From assembly GCA_041684965.1 (NCBI GenBank), contig JAWLGR010000011.1, positions 94,330 to 158,329 on the forward strand: 64,000 nucleotides of DNA, in the 5' to 3' direction. This DNA is from Mariniphaga sp041684965. Lineage in GTDB: Bacteria; Bacteroidota; Bacteroidia; Bacteroidales; Prolixibacteraceae. Made by a program: the position numbers and the translations under genes. Shown piece after piece: positions 55,415 to 63,909 of the stretch. How positions within the stretch are numbered: the first letter of the stretch is position 1; every line of letters begins with the position of its first letter. Below the pieces are notes generated by a model. It saw only the letters and a program-made list of their open reading frames with translations, searched no databases and was not told the origin of the DNA.

Positions 55415-56194
55415 TTATTGAAGATCAGTAATCATTGCCGATAACTGTGCATGCAATTCAGGACGAACAACCATTATAAAGCTTCCATTACCATCCCATT
55501 GCTGACCTTTCCAATCAGTAAAAACATTTCCAGCCTCGGAAGCAATTAATGCACCTGCAGCATAATCCCAGATTTCATCACCTGAACAAATAAATCCATC
55601 AAAAAAACCTGAAGCAACAAAACACAACTCCAGAGCAGTGGTGCCTAGCTTTCGCAAATTGTATCCTGCATGCAAACGACGGGTTATTTCTGCGTATCTG
55701 GATTTATCTTCAGGCTTTGAACCATGATTTAAGAAAAGCGAAAACACGTTATTAAAATTTTTGTGCTGAACAATCAATTTATTATTGCAATAAGCTCCTT
55801 CCCCTTTTACAGCAAAGTATTCTGTTTCATGCACCGGATCTATAATAACTCCGGCCAGAATTTCTGCGCCCCTTACAAGAGCTACCGAAACAGCAAAAAG
55901 AGGAAGAGATCGGGCAAAATTGGAGGTTCCATCCAAAGGGTCAACTATCCATAAAGCATCAGTTCCATCACCGGTTAGTCCGCTTTCTTCGCTGAGTATA
56001 CTGTAATTAGTGTTCGTTCTTAACACCTCCAGGATTGCAGCTTCAGCTGCTCTGTCTGTAGCGGTAACAATGGTATTTGAACTTCTTTTAATCTGAATAT
56101 CCTGTGACCTTCCAAACTGGCTGCGAATTAATTTTGCACCAGCCTGAGCAGCATCTCGTGCTGTTTGTAAGTCTTTTGCTAAATAATTCTCCAA
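55415..56194 (-). CDS. Inositol monophosphatase-family phosphatase
   Basis: A 259-residue Li-sensitive-type sugar phosphatase. Metal ligands are E69-E70 in ILSEESG, the DPLDGTSNF motif beginning at D85, and WDYAAGALIASEAG with Asp near 213. Substrates in this family include inositol phosphate, fructose bisphosphate and PAP. Standing 91 bases downstream of the SorE-like gene, it may belong to the same sugar-phosphate operon, which is an inference from position. Confidence 0.87.
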   Translation of the reverse strand: MENYLAKDLQTARDAAQAGAKLIRSQFGRSQDIQIKRSSNTIVTATDRAAEAAILEVLRTNTNYSILSEESGLTGDGTDALWIVDPLDGTSNFARSLPLFAVSVALVRGAEILAGVIIDPVHETEYFAVKGEGAYCNNKLIVQHKNFNNVFSLFLNHGSKPEDKSRYAEITRRLHAGYNLRKLGTTALELCFVASGFFDGFICSGDEIWDYAAGALIASEAGNVFTDWKGQQWDGNGSFIMVVRPELHAQLSAMITDLQ

Positions 56195-56285
56195 AATTAA
56201 GCGTTATATTTTTTACAAATACTGGTTTCAAAAAAATAAGATATCCTTTCTGCCAATAATAATCAGCATCAATTTTTTCTTCTTT

Positions 56286-57617
56286 TTAAATATCGGGTGC
56301 ATTTTCCAGCAAATAATTTTCAGCCTCTACGTTCCAAAGCCCTTTTGTTTTTGAAACCAGTCTGGCCAATTCTTTAAACAAGGGATCATTCTTTCCTTTT
56401 TCTTCAAAATCAGAAATAGCTGTTAAAGGTAAATTCTTATGTGTATAAATCAACTTTTTCCCTCCAGGTATTTCCGGTAAATGAAGGGTAGTATGAATTA
56501 CTGTATTTAATCCCCCGACGTGCGTAATTAATCCGGCGGGATCAAGTCCTTTACCCATATATTCCAGAGCCTCCACCATATCGTCGTTATTACCGCCCGA
56601 GGTTCCGGTGATATGCGTAGCAGAATAATGTACATTATAAAAGTTTAGCTTTGCGGAAAATTCCTGATTGGAAGGTCCTGCAAAAAAATTAAGGCATCCG
56701 TCATAAGCCAATATGGCATCCGCTTGTTCAATAACAGGGGCTACCGGTGCAAAAACAAATACATCGTTGTAGCCAGTTCCACCAGAGATTTCCATCAATT
56801 TTGCAGTCGGATTTTCAACATTGCCGGTGTTAAGATAAACTAACCTGATTCCTTTATCCTGTGCCCATTCAACCGGAAATATTTCAGCCGCACGGTCAAG
56901 ACGTGTTTGATCGATATCGGTAATAACCAGCAATGAGGGTTTACGATCCTCTCTGGTAACAACATAATTGATTGCTGCCAAACCCATAGGCCCCACACCT
57001 GCAAGGATAGCCATTTTACCCCCATTTACAATCTCCATCTGGTGCTCATACGAGCCGGCTTTCGTATGATAATTTGCATGCATGGCGCCAATTACACAGC
57101 TCAGTGGTTCAGCCAGGGAAGCAGGATAATAACCAGGTCCGTTGTATGCAAGCAAACAATCCTGCACAAGTACATCATTGGGAATAATTACATAAGTAGC
57201 ATTACCACCAATATAAGGATAAGAATAACCGGGAGCGCTTAATACCCCCATTGGGCCCTGTTCATAATAAATAGCCGGCTGAATAGAATATTTTTGTCCC
57301 GGTTTAAATTTATGCTGCCATTTTGAACCTACTTCCACAATTTCACCAGCAAATTCATGTCCAATAATCACAGGATTTTCATTGATGTTATCAGGCACCC
57401 GTTTATGATCTGCACCTTGCCTGGCTGCTTTATAGCTAGACATGCAGATGCTGTCGGAAACAACTTTTGCCAATATTTCATCTTCACCGATTTTGGGAAG
57501 TTCAAATTCCTCAAGTCTTAAATCTTCCTTCCCGTATAAACGTATTGCTTTTGTAAGAGTTCCTCTGTTTTTGACTGCTTGGGATGGAGATTGGTAAGTA
57601 TTATCATGCTTATTCAT
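56286..57617 (-). CDS. Zinc-type alcohol dehydrogenase, L-sorbose-1-phosphate reductase-like
   Basis: A 443-residue medium-chain dehydrogenase. Likely zinc ligands are C58 in SDSICMSSYKA, H87-E88 in IGHEFAGEIVEVG, and E170 in LAEPLSCVIGA; the dinucleotide loop is AGVGPMGLAA (206-215). The structural zinc four-cysteine cluster is absent and the protein has an N-terminal extension of about 20 residues. These features, and the overall sequence, recall SorE of Klebsiella, which reduces L-sorbose-1-phosphate to glucitol-6-phosphate. The downstream partner logic is supported by the next gene upstream in the operon, which has an SrlD-like domain. Confidence 0.75.
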   Translation of the reverse strand: MNKHDNTYQSPSQAVKNRGTLTKAIRLYGKEDLRLEEFELPKIGEDEILAKVVSDSICMSSYKAARQGADHKRVPDNINENPVIIGHEFAGEIVEVGSKWQHKFKPGQKYSIQPAIYYEQGPMGVLSAPGYSYPYIGGNATYVIIPNDVLVQDCLLAYNGPGYYPASLAEPLSCVIGAMHANYHTKAGSYEHQMEIVNGGKMAILAGVGPMGLAAINYVVTREDRKPSLLVITDIDQTRLDRAAEIFPVEWAQDKGIRLVYLNTGNVENPTAKLMEISGGTGYNDVFVFAPVAPVIEQADAILAYDGCLNFFAGPSNQEFSAKLNFYNVHYSATHITGTSGGNNDDMVEALEYMGKGLDPAGLITHVGGLNTVIHTTLHLPEIPGGKKLIYTHKNLPLTAISDFEEKGKNDPLFKELARLVSKTKGLWNVEAENYLLENAPDI

Positions 57618-57678
57618 ATAAATTTTCTTTATTCTTTAATAATTAAATTTTCTTTATTTCAGGGGATTTCGTGGCATG

Positions 57679-59655
57679 TTACCTCAACATGTTTTGCCCT
57701 CCGGTAACCGGCACTGCCTGCCCTGTTTCATAATGCTGCTCAATGACATAAAATATTGCTTTGACTACATCTTCAGAAGTACATCCCCTTCCTGCAGGTA
57801 CCTGTCCTTCATAATATGCTTTAACATCATTTATTGTTTTTGCTCCAGGTACCTTTCCTGTATTTAAATACTGGACAAAAAGCCCCTTCTCCGGATCGCT
57901 CCAAAGTGGTCCATCAAAAAAGTTGCCAGGACAAATTGAATTTACCTTAATGTTAAAAGGCATCAATTCAAGCGCAAAAGACTGGGTAAGACCAATTCCA
58001 CCAAATTTTCCTCCGGAATAAGCAAAATTCTTGTTGCTTCCCTTGAGCCCTGATTTGGAATTGATTTGGATGATATCCATATAATAATCAGGCTTGTAGC
58101 TGTGCTGAATTTTCATTATCTTTTGAACATATTTTGTACACAGAAAATAGCCGGTATAGTTTACTCTGGTCATTCTATCGAAAATTGCAGGTTCCATTTC
58201 ATCCAGGCTTCCGGCATGCAAAATACCGGCATTGGAAATCAATACATCAATGCCTCCAAAATTAACAATTGTATTATTAACCATTTCTTTTACCGAATTT
58301 GCTTCAGCTACATTTACCTGAACAAAATGAGCCCTGTTATTCGATACTTTGGTATTTAATTTTTCTGCAAAATCTTTTCCCATTTCTTCGTTTAAGTCAG
58401 CAATCACAATATTGGCACCTTCATCAAACAGTATTTTTGCTATCCCTGCTCCAAATCCTTGTGCTGCCCCTGTTATTATAACAGTCTTATTTTCAATTCG
58501 GCCCTTAGGCTTGCTTCCCAAAGAAATTTTTTTCCGGTAATTTTCCACCTCCCAGCTTTCAATGAATTCCACCTGCCCTGGGGAAAGCGGATGTGGGCCA
58601 CCAAAGTTCTCTGATAACCTGCTGATTTGACAAAAATCATTAACCACATCTTTCAAATAGCTAACTGAAGCAGCAGAGTCATCTGCTATTATTACTCCTT
58701 CGTTCTGAAAGAATATTACTTTGGGCATCGTTCCTCTTCGGTTGTGAAACTCTTCAATTTGTAACCGGGCTTCCTGAACAAATTCATCAGGGTTGGATTT
58801 TGCTTCAATAAATAGATATTCCGACAGACAATATACTATTTGGTCAGGAGTAAACGGACGTGATATTCTATTTTCAAAAGATTCTTTTTTAGTAACAATA
58901 CCATTGATTAAATCGTTGTTAAATGCAACGGCGACTTTTAATTTTTTCTCAGATAATAACATCCGTACAGCTGGCATCAGCTGTATTAACTTTTCCGACA
59001 CTTCCAGTTCTTTAACTGCAGGAAATTCAGAAAATGAACTTTTTATCCTGGATTCGATTCCAGAATATATATTTTTGATTTCCTCTACTGAATTGGCAGC
59101 TACAAAAATTCCATGGTTTTGTATAAGCACAATCTGCGGGTCACGATGAAGCCTTTGAAAGTATGTTTTGAGCCTTTCTTTAATTTCTTTGAATAAGATG
59201 TAGCCAGGATCGTAATAGGGTACGAACAATACTTCCTCCCCAAAAAGTTCATGTACCTTTATTTCTGCCTGTTTGCTGCACAATAAACCGTTCGCCAGCG
59301 TGGAATGGGTATGAACCACGAATTGATAGTTAAAGAGATTGTGGAGGGAAGTTTCAACAGAAGGACGTAACCCGGAACCGGGATTTATCCGGCAGTTAAG
59401 CAAAGCATTTTTTACATCCTCCTCCCGCTCAATCGGATTTTCAGAAAATGACTGATTTGAAATTCCATCCAGCTTTTCTCTGTTAAGAACACAAAATCCT
59501 TCTTCATCGATGTCTTTCAGATTTCTGCCACTGGCTTTTATCCATAATAGAGTTTCATTTTTATAGGAAGTATTCCCACCGCCGGCAATTACATGATTTT
59601 TTTTCTGTCCGTAATATCTCGAAACTTCAATTAAATCTTTTATGTGTTGTTCCAT
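57679..59655 (-). CDS. Bifunctional class II aldolase / SrlD-like short-chain dehydrogenase
   Basis: A 658-residue fusion. The N-terminal class II aldolase/adducin-type domain (about 1-215) has the phosphate loop GGGNTSYK (25-32), zinc ligands in HTHS (115-118) and H181 of NHG. A linker domain (about 220-385) follows. The C-terminal short-chain dehydrogenase (about 388-658) has TGAAQGFG (395-402), SNAG and the active-site INSKSG...Y546-SGGK550. Its stretch IIQINSKSG and FGGIGLTQS match sorbitol-6-phosphate dehydrogenase SrlD closely. RhaD-like aldolase/dehydrogenase fusions are known; here the substrate is probably a ketose or alditol phosphate. Confidence 0.85.
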   Translation of the reverse strand: MEQHIKDLIEVSRYYGQKKNHVIAGGGNTSYKNETLLWIKASGRNLKDIDEEGFCVLNREKLDGISNQSFSENPIEREEDVKNALLNCRINPGSGLRPSVETSLHNLFNYQFVVHTHSTLANGLLCSKQAEIKVHELFGEEVLFVPYYDPGYILFKEIKERLKTYFQRLHRDPQIVLIQNHGIFVAANSVEEIKNIYSGIESRIKSSFSEFPAVKELEVSEKLIQLMPAVRMLLSEKKLKVAVAFNNDLINGIVTKKESFENRISRPFTPDQIVYCLSEYLFIEAKSNPDEFVQEARLQIEEFHNRRGTMPKVIFFQNEGVIIADDSAASVSYLKDVVNDFCQISRLSENFGGPHPLSPGQVEFIESWEVENYRKKISLGSKPKGRIENKTVIITGAAQGFGAGIAKILFDEGANIVIADLNEEMGKDFAEKLNTKVSNNRAHFVQVNVAEANSVKEMVNNTIVNFGGIDVLISNAGILHAGSLDEMEPAIFDRMTRVNYTGYFLCTKYVQKIMKIQHSYKPDYYMDIIQINSKSGLKGSNKNFAYSGGKFGGIGLTQSFALELMPFNIKVNSICPGNFFDGPLWSDPEKGLFVQYLNTGKVPGAKTINDVKAYYEGQVPAGRGCTSEDVVKAIFYVIEQHYETGQAVPVTGGQNMLR

Positions 59656-59678
59656 GGTATTTCAATTCTGTGTTTTTC

Positions 59679-60920
59679 TTATGCATCTTGTTGCCAGAAA
59701 TAGGCTATTACGGCCTTCCCCAGCTTTACAAACTTTTCTTTCTCATCTTTCTTTGCTTTTTTCCCAGCCAGATAACCTTCTTCACCAATAGCATGGAGGT
59801 ATTGATGTGCAGCGATAACCGCAGCACCTTCAAAATTAATTCTTCTTAATTCCTCGTCTAATGGAATCCCTCCCCGACAAGTAACTTTTAAGGGATCAAG
59901 CTGTGGTGTGTTGTGCTCACTACCGAAAGTTATTATAAAATCATTCTGATGGAAAAAAGAGACATAGTCTTTAAGACTTTCATAACTATTTCGACCAGGA
60001 ATAAATTCAAGTGACCAGATATCCTTTTCTGTCAGTTCTTTGAGCAATTTTTCTTTATCCGACTCAAATTCAGTAAATATTCCATTTGGGTCATCAAGCA
60101 AAACAGGGTAACATGGTATACCCCCTGCATCAATTATCAAATCAAATACTTCTCCGAGGGAAAGAAATGCTTTTGGATCTTCTGGTATAAAAGCAGCTCC
60201 TCCAGCCTTCAGAAGATTTCCTCTTATCTCATTCTCTACCATGGCAATGTTGCCTAATGGTGATCTTAGTTCCTTTCCTGAAAAAATTTTTTCAAAAAGG
60301 CTTTTTCTTTCATCTGCAGAACTTGCTTTTACAAAAACTGCCTTCCGAAGCGCCTGGGCAATGTGCCGTTCACGGAACAGGCCTTTGGCAAATTCATTGT
60401 GAAGGGATGCTGCATCGAAATGAAGGCCTATATTATTTTCCTCAAAAAATGCATTTAGTTTTTCTACCATCTGGTACGTTTGCCTGTTACTTTCCTCCTG
60501 GAGGGTATTTATCTTTTTTTCTGCATTCCCACTCATTTTAACAGGATAATTCATCCCTTTCCCACTAAAATAAGTGCGCCCCGGATTGCTGGGATCATTT
60601 ACCCGTATACCTGCTTCCTGTAAATCATCCTGTAGAGCTATGAATTCAATATTAAACAGGGGAAATATTTTAAAATCCTTCGCAAGCCGGGCAAATTCAT
60701 AATATCCGTCGGTAGTATAAAAATCATTTATACCCAGAATACGGATTCCTTCATGCTTTGCCATCTGAAAAGCCAGTCGGATATCAGAAAATGCACTAAA
60801 TGAATGAGGAGTATGGATGTGTCCATTTAATTCAGGTACTTTCGTAATAACTTGATTTTCATGCCATTCCTGCAAAGAATTTTTGTCAGGAAAATCGGTA
60901 AAAAGATGTTTTTCTTCCAT
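59679..60920 (-). CDS. PHP-domain protein, probable metal-dependent phosphoesterase
   Basis: A 413-residue protein with the PHP motif NGHIHTPHSFSAFSD (about residues 32-46, HxHTxxS), a middle metal-ligand candidate NIEFIAL, and a late FGSEHNTPQ. PHP domains hydrolyse phosphate esters at a three-metal centre; histidinol phosphatase is one example. An insertion (about 100-165) separates the first two motifs. It is the first gene of the operon, 23 bases ahead of the aldolase/dehydrogenase fusion, so a sugar-phosphate substrate is likely. TTG at 60950 would add ten residues; ATG at 60920 is preferred. Confidence 0.72.
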   Translation of the reverse strand: MEEKHLFTDFPDKNSLQEWHENQVITKVPELNGHIHTPHSFSAFSDIRLAFQMAKHEGIRILGINDFYTTDGYYEFARLAKDFKIFPLFNIEFIALQDDLQEAGIRVNDPSNPGRTYFSGKGMNYPVKMSGNAEKKINTLQEESNRQTYQMVEKLNAFFEENNIGLHFDAASLHNEFAKGLFRERHIAQALRKAVFVKASSADERKSLFEKIFSGKELRSPLGNIAMVENEIRGNLLKAGGAAFIPEDPKAFLSLGEVFDLIIDAGGIPCYPVLLDDPNGIFTEFESDKEKLLKELTEKDIWSLEFIPGRNSYESLKDYVSFFHQNDFIITFGSEHNTPQLDPLKVTCRGGIPLDEELRRINFEGAAVIAAHQYLHAIGEEGYLAGKKAKKDEKEKFVKLGKAVIAYFWQQDA

Positions 60921-61021
60921 TGCTTCTATAGAATATTTAATGTACTGCAAATTAATAAAACCTTATTAAATTGGCTGTCCTTTGGTATCCTGTTATTTAC
61001 AGAAAAAAAAATTGGTTATTC

Positions 61022-61052
61022 TTTGGTATTACAAAAAAAGAAAATACTTTTG
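61022..61052 (+). promoter_or_regulatory. rplM: Consensus promoter of the rplM-rpsI-(rpsB-tsf) operon
   Basis: TTTG at 61022-61025, 19 bases, then TACTTTTG at 61045-61052, followed by GCAGTCCCG. Full -33/-7 match. It leaves a leader of about 130 bases before the GTG start of rplM, long enough for an autoregulatory structure, though no known ribosomal-protein leader was recognised. Confidence 0.8.
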
Positions 61053-61188
61053 CAGTCCCGATTATTGTCCGTACTTAGAAATAGTTTAAATCACTGATTT
61101 CCTTTGGATAACAGATTTCATGGCGGGGCGAAATGTCATGAGAAAAACCATTGGGTAAAGTAAAATGTTGAATAAAAAATTTATTTGA

Positions 61189-61644
61189 GTGGATACATTA
61201 AGTTACAAAACCATTTCTGCAAACAAGGCCACCGTAAATAAGGAGTGGATTCTTGTTGATGCTGAAAATATGGTGTTGGGCCGTTTGGCAAGCGAGGTTG
61301 CAAAAATCCTCAGGGGTAAACACAAGCCTGAGTTTACACCTCATGTTGATTGCGGAGATAATGTAATTGTTATTAACGCCGAAAAAGTACAACTCACCGG
61401 GAAAAAACTTACAGATAAAATTTATCTTAGCCATAGTGGCTATCCGGGAGGTCAACGGTCGCAATCGCCGAAAGATATTTTGGCAAAGTACCCTGAGCGA
61501 CTTGTTGAAAAAGCAATAAAAGGTATGCTGCCCAAAAATAAACTGGGAAGGCAATTATTCCGTAACCTCCATGTTGTTGTGGGATCTGAACACAAGCATG
61601 AGGCTCAAAAACCCAAAGTCATCGATTTAAGTACGAATAATTAA
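61189..61644 (+). CDS. rplM: Large ribosomal subunit protein uL13
   Basis: A 151-residue protein with the uL13 signatures WILVDAENMVLGRLASEVAKILRGK and the C-terminal MLPKNKLGRQLFRNLHVVVG. The start is GTG at 61189: the family in Bacteroidota begins MDTLSYKT, and no ATG is available in frame before it. First gene of the rplM-rpsI-rpsB-tsf group; rpsI follows after six bases. Confidence 0.97.
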   Translation: MDTLSYKTISANKATVNKEWILVDAENMVLGRLASEVAKILRGKHKPEFTPHVDCGDNVIVINAEKVQLTGKKLTDKIYLSHSGYPGGQRSQSPKDILAKYPERLVEKAIKGMLPKNKLGRQLFRNLHVVVGSEHKHEAQKPKVIDLSTNN

Positions 61645-61650
61645 AAACAA

Positions 61651-62037
61651 ATGGAAGTAGTTAATACAATAGGTCGCAGAAAATCTGCCGTTGCACGTAT
61701 TTATGTAAACGAAGGCAAGGGAAATATTACAATTAATAAACGCGAATTCAAAGAATATTTCCCCACAACTACACTGCAATATATTGTTACCCAACCGTTG
61801 AACATAGCTGAAGCTATTGAAAAATACGACATTCAGGCAAACCTTGATGGCGGCGGAGTAAAAGGACAGGCTGAAGCTTTACGTCTGGCCATATCGCGTG
61901 CATTGATGAAAATTGATCCTGAAATCAGGAAAGAATTGAAATCAGCAGGCCTTGTAACAAGGGATCCGCGTGAAGTGGAACGTAAGAAACCAGGACGGCC
62001 AAAAGCAAGAAAGCGGTTCCAGTTCTCAAAACGTTAA
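61651..62037 (+). CDS. rpsI: Small ribosomal subunit protein uS9
   Basis: A 128-residue protein with IGRRKSAVARIYV at the start, the GGGVKGQAEALRLAISRAL core, and the basic C-terminal tail KKPGRPKARKRFQFSKR, which reaches the P-site tRNA. Length is normal. It is joined to rplM by a six-base gap. Confidence 0.98.
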   Translation: MEVVNTIGRRKSAVARIYVNEGKGNITINKREFKEYFPTTTLQYIVTQPLNIAEAIEKYDIQANLDGGGVKGQAEALRLAISRALMKIDPEIRKELKSAGLVTRDPREVERKKPGRPKARKRFQFSKR

Positions 62038-62070
62038 TTTATTATTTATTATTGTATAATCATATGGGTC

Positions 62071-62117
62071 TAAAACGGTTGAGACTTCCGGTAATCCGGG
62101 ACTACTCAACGGTTGCT
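62071..62117 (+). ncRNA. Possible structured leader of rpsB
   Basis: Between rpsI and rpsB the RNA can fold with an outer 6-bp stem gttgag/ctcaac (62078-62083 with 62105-62110), an internal loop, and an inner stem ccgg-taat-ccgg (62088-62099). There is no T-run, so a terminator is unlikely. Ribosomal protein S2 often controls its own mRNA; that this hairpin does so is inference. Confidence 0.35.
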
Positions 62118-62142
62118 TTTAGAATCATAAAAAAGTAAACAG

Positions 62143-62979
62143 ATGCCAAGAGTATCATTTCAGGAATTATTAGATGCAGGTGCACATTTTGGTCACCTAA
62201 AAAGAAAGTGGAACCCAAACATGGAGCCATACATCTTTATGGAGAAAAACGGGATTCACATTATTGATCTTCAAAAAACAGTAGTTAAAATCGATGAAGC
62301 AGCTGCTGCTATGAAGCAGATTGCAAAATCGGGTCGTAAAGTACTTTTTGTAGCCACAAAAAAACAAGCCAAAGAACTGGTTGCAGAACAGGTAAAAAGC
62401 GTCGGTATGCCTTATGTAACGGAACGATGGCCAGGTGGCATGCTTACCAACTTTCCAACCATTCGGAAAGCAGTGAAAAAAATGATGTCGATTGACAAAT
62501 TGGCAAAAGATCCAAGCTGGGAAAACCTTTCAAAAAGGGAAAAACTGCAAATTGGCCGTCAGCGTGCTAAACTTGAAAAAATATTGGGCAGTATTGCTGA
62601 TCTCACCCGTTTGCCAGCAGCTTTATTCATTGTTGACGTTTTAAAGGAAAAAATCGCCGTACGCGAAGCACAACGCCTGGGTATCCCGGTATTTGCTATT
62701 GTTGATACCAATTCCAATCCCAATGGACTGGATTTTGTGATTCCTGCCAACGACGACGCATCCCAATCAATAAAACTGATTGTGGGAGCAATGGTAGCAG
62801 CCGTTGCTGAAGGATTGAACGAACGGAAAGCAGAACGCAAAGACGATGAAGAAGTACCCCGTAAAAAAAGCCGGAGAAAATTGAAAAAAGAAATAACACC
62901 CGAACCTGAATTGGTAACGGATGATGAAACCGGTGAAGATATTGATGATACAGAAGATGGCGGGGACGAAGAGGAATAA
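62143..62979 (+). CDS. rpsB: Small ribosomal subunit protein uS2
   Basis: A 278-residue protein with the uS2 signatures LLDAGAHFGHLKRKWNPNMEPYIF, VTERWPGGMLTNF and PVFAIVDTNSNP. Residues after about 230 form a charged tail, first basic (RKKSRRKLKKE) then strongly acidic (DDETGEDIDDTEDGGDEEE). That makes it longer than E. coli S2 (241). Such extensions are common in this phylum. tsf follows after 43 bases. Confidence 0.97.
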   Translation: MPRVSFQELLDAGAHFGHLKRKWNPNMEPYIFMEKNGIHIIDLQKTVVKIDEAAAAMKQIAKSGRKVLFVATKKQAKELVAEQVKSVGMPYVTERWPGGMLTNFPTIRKAVKKMMSIDKLAKDPSWENLSKREKLQIGRQRAKLEKILGSIADLTRLPAALFIVDVLKEKIAVREAQRLGIPVFAIVDTNSNPNGLDFVIPANDDASQSIKLIVGAMVAAVAEGLNERKAERKDDEEVPRKKSRRKLKKEITPEPELVTDDETGEDIDDTEDGGDEEE

Positions 62980-63022
62980 CCATCAGCTATTTACATTATA
63001 ACAACTTTTTAAAACACGTTTT

Positions 63023-63850
63023 ATGTCATTTACAACAGCCGACGTAGTAAAACTGAGAAAAATTACAGGCGCAGGGATGATGGATTGTAAAAATGCCCTG
63101 GCAGAAGCCGAAGGTAATTTCGAAAGAGCACTTGAAATTATCCGTGAAAGAGGAAAACTGGTCGCAAGTAAACGTGCCGACAGAGAAGCAACCGAAGGTG
63201 TTGTTCTTGCTAAGGTAACCGAAGATAAAAAATTCGGTGCACTGGTGGTATTAAACTGCGAAACCGATTTTGTTGCAAAAAATGAAAATTTTGTAGCATT
63301 TACCAGTAATATTTTAAACCTGGCGTTGCAGCAGAAACCTGCAAACCTGGAGGAATTGAAAAGCCTGCAACTTGAAGGCAGAAGCGTTGAATCTCATGTA
63401 ACAGAACAAACCGGAGTTATCGGTGAAAAAATAGATCTTTCATACTACGGGAAAATTGATGCTGAAACTGTAGTTGGATACATTCACCCCGGTAACAAAC
63501 TGGGTACTCTTGTAGGCTTTAACCAACCGGGAGTTGATGAGCAGGTAACTAAAGATATAGCCATGCAGGTAGCAGCCATGTCTCCTGTTTCTGTGGATAC
63601 CGATACCATCCCTCAGGATGTGATCAATAAAGAACTGGAGATAGCAAGGGAAAAATTCCGGCAGGAGGGTAAGCCTGAAGCCATGCTCGATAAAATTGCT
63701 CAAGGTGCTCTTCAGAAATGGTACAAGGAAGTTACACTATTGAATCAGGCTTTTATTAAAGATGGAAAAATTTCTGTGAAAGATTACCTTTCAAATCACA
63801 ATAAAGATTTAAAAGTCACCGGATTCGAACGTTTTGGCCTAGGGGATTAA
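63023..63850 (+). CDS. tsf: Elongation factor Ts
   Basis: A 275-residue nucleotide exchange factor for EF-Tu. The N-terminal helical domain is VVKLRKITGAGMMDCKNALAEAEGN, followed by the core with LNCETDFVAKNENF (the TDFV motif that inserts into EF-Tu) and YIHPGNKLGTLVGF. The order rpsB-tsf is the usual one. It is followed by a strong terminator. Confidence 0.98.
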   Translation: MSFTTADVVKLRKITGAGMMDCKNALAEAEGNFERALEIIRERGKLVASKRADREATEGVVLAKVTEDKKFGALVVLNCETDFVAKNENFVAFTSNILNLALQQKPANLEELKSLQLEGRSVESHVTEQTGVIGEKIDLSYYGKIDAETVVGYIHPGNKLGTLVGFNQPGVDEQVTKDIAMQVAAMSPVSVDTDTIPQDVINKELEIAREKFRQEGKPEAMLDKIAQGALQKWYKEVTLLNQAFIKDGKISVKDYLSNHNKDLKVTGFERFGLGD

Positions 63851-63875
63851 GTCAAGAAGATATATTATACCTTTT

Positions 63876-63909
63876 AAAAGCTGTTCTTACAAAGAGCAGC
63901 TTTTTTTTT
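63876..63909 (+). terminator. Terminator of the rplM-rpsI-rpsB-tsf group
   Basis: A 12-bp stem aaaagctgttct/agagcagctttt with one mismatch and a 5-base loop, followed by nine T. The putative group II intron begins directly after the T-run. Confidence 0.9.

Noticed and set aside
62071..62117. Terminator between rpsI and rpsB
   Set aside because: The hairpin has no following T-run, and the genes continue as one ribosomal group.
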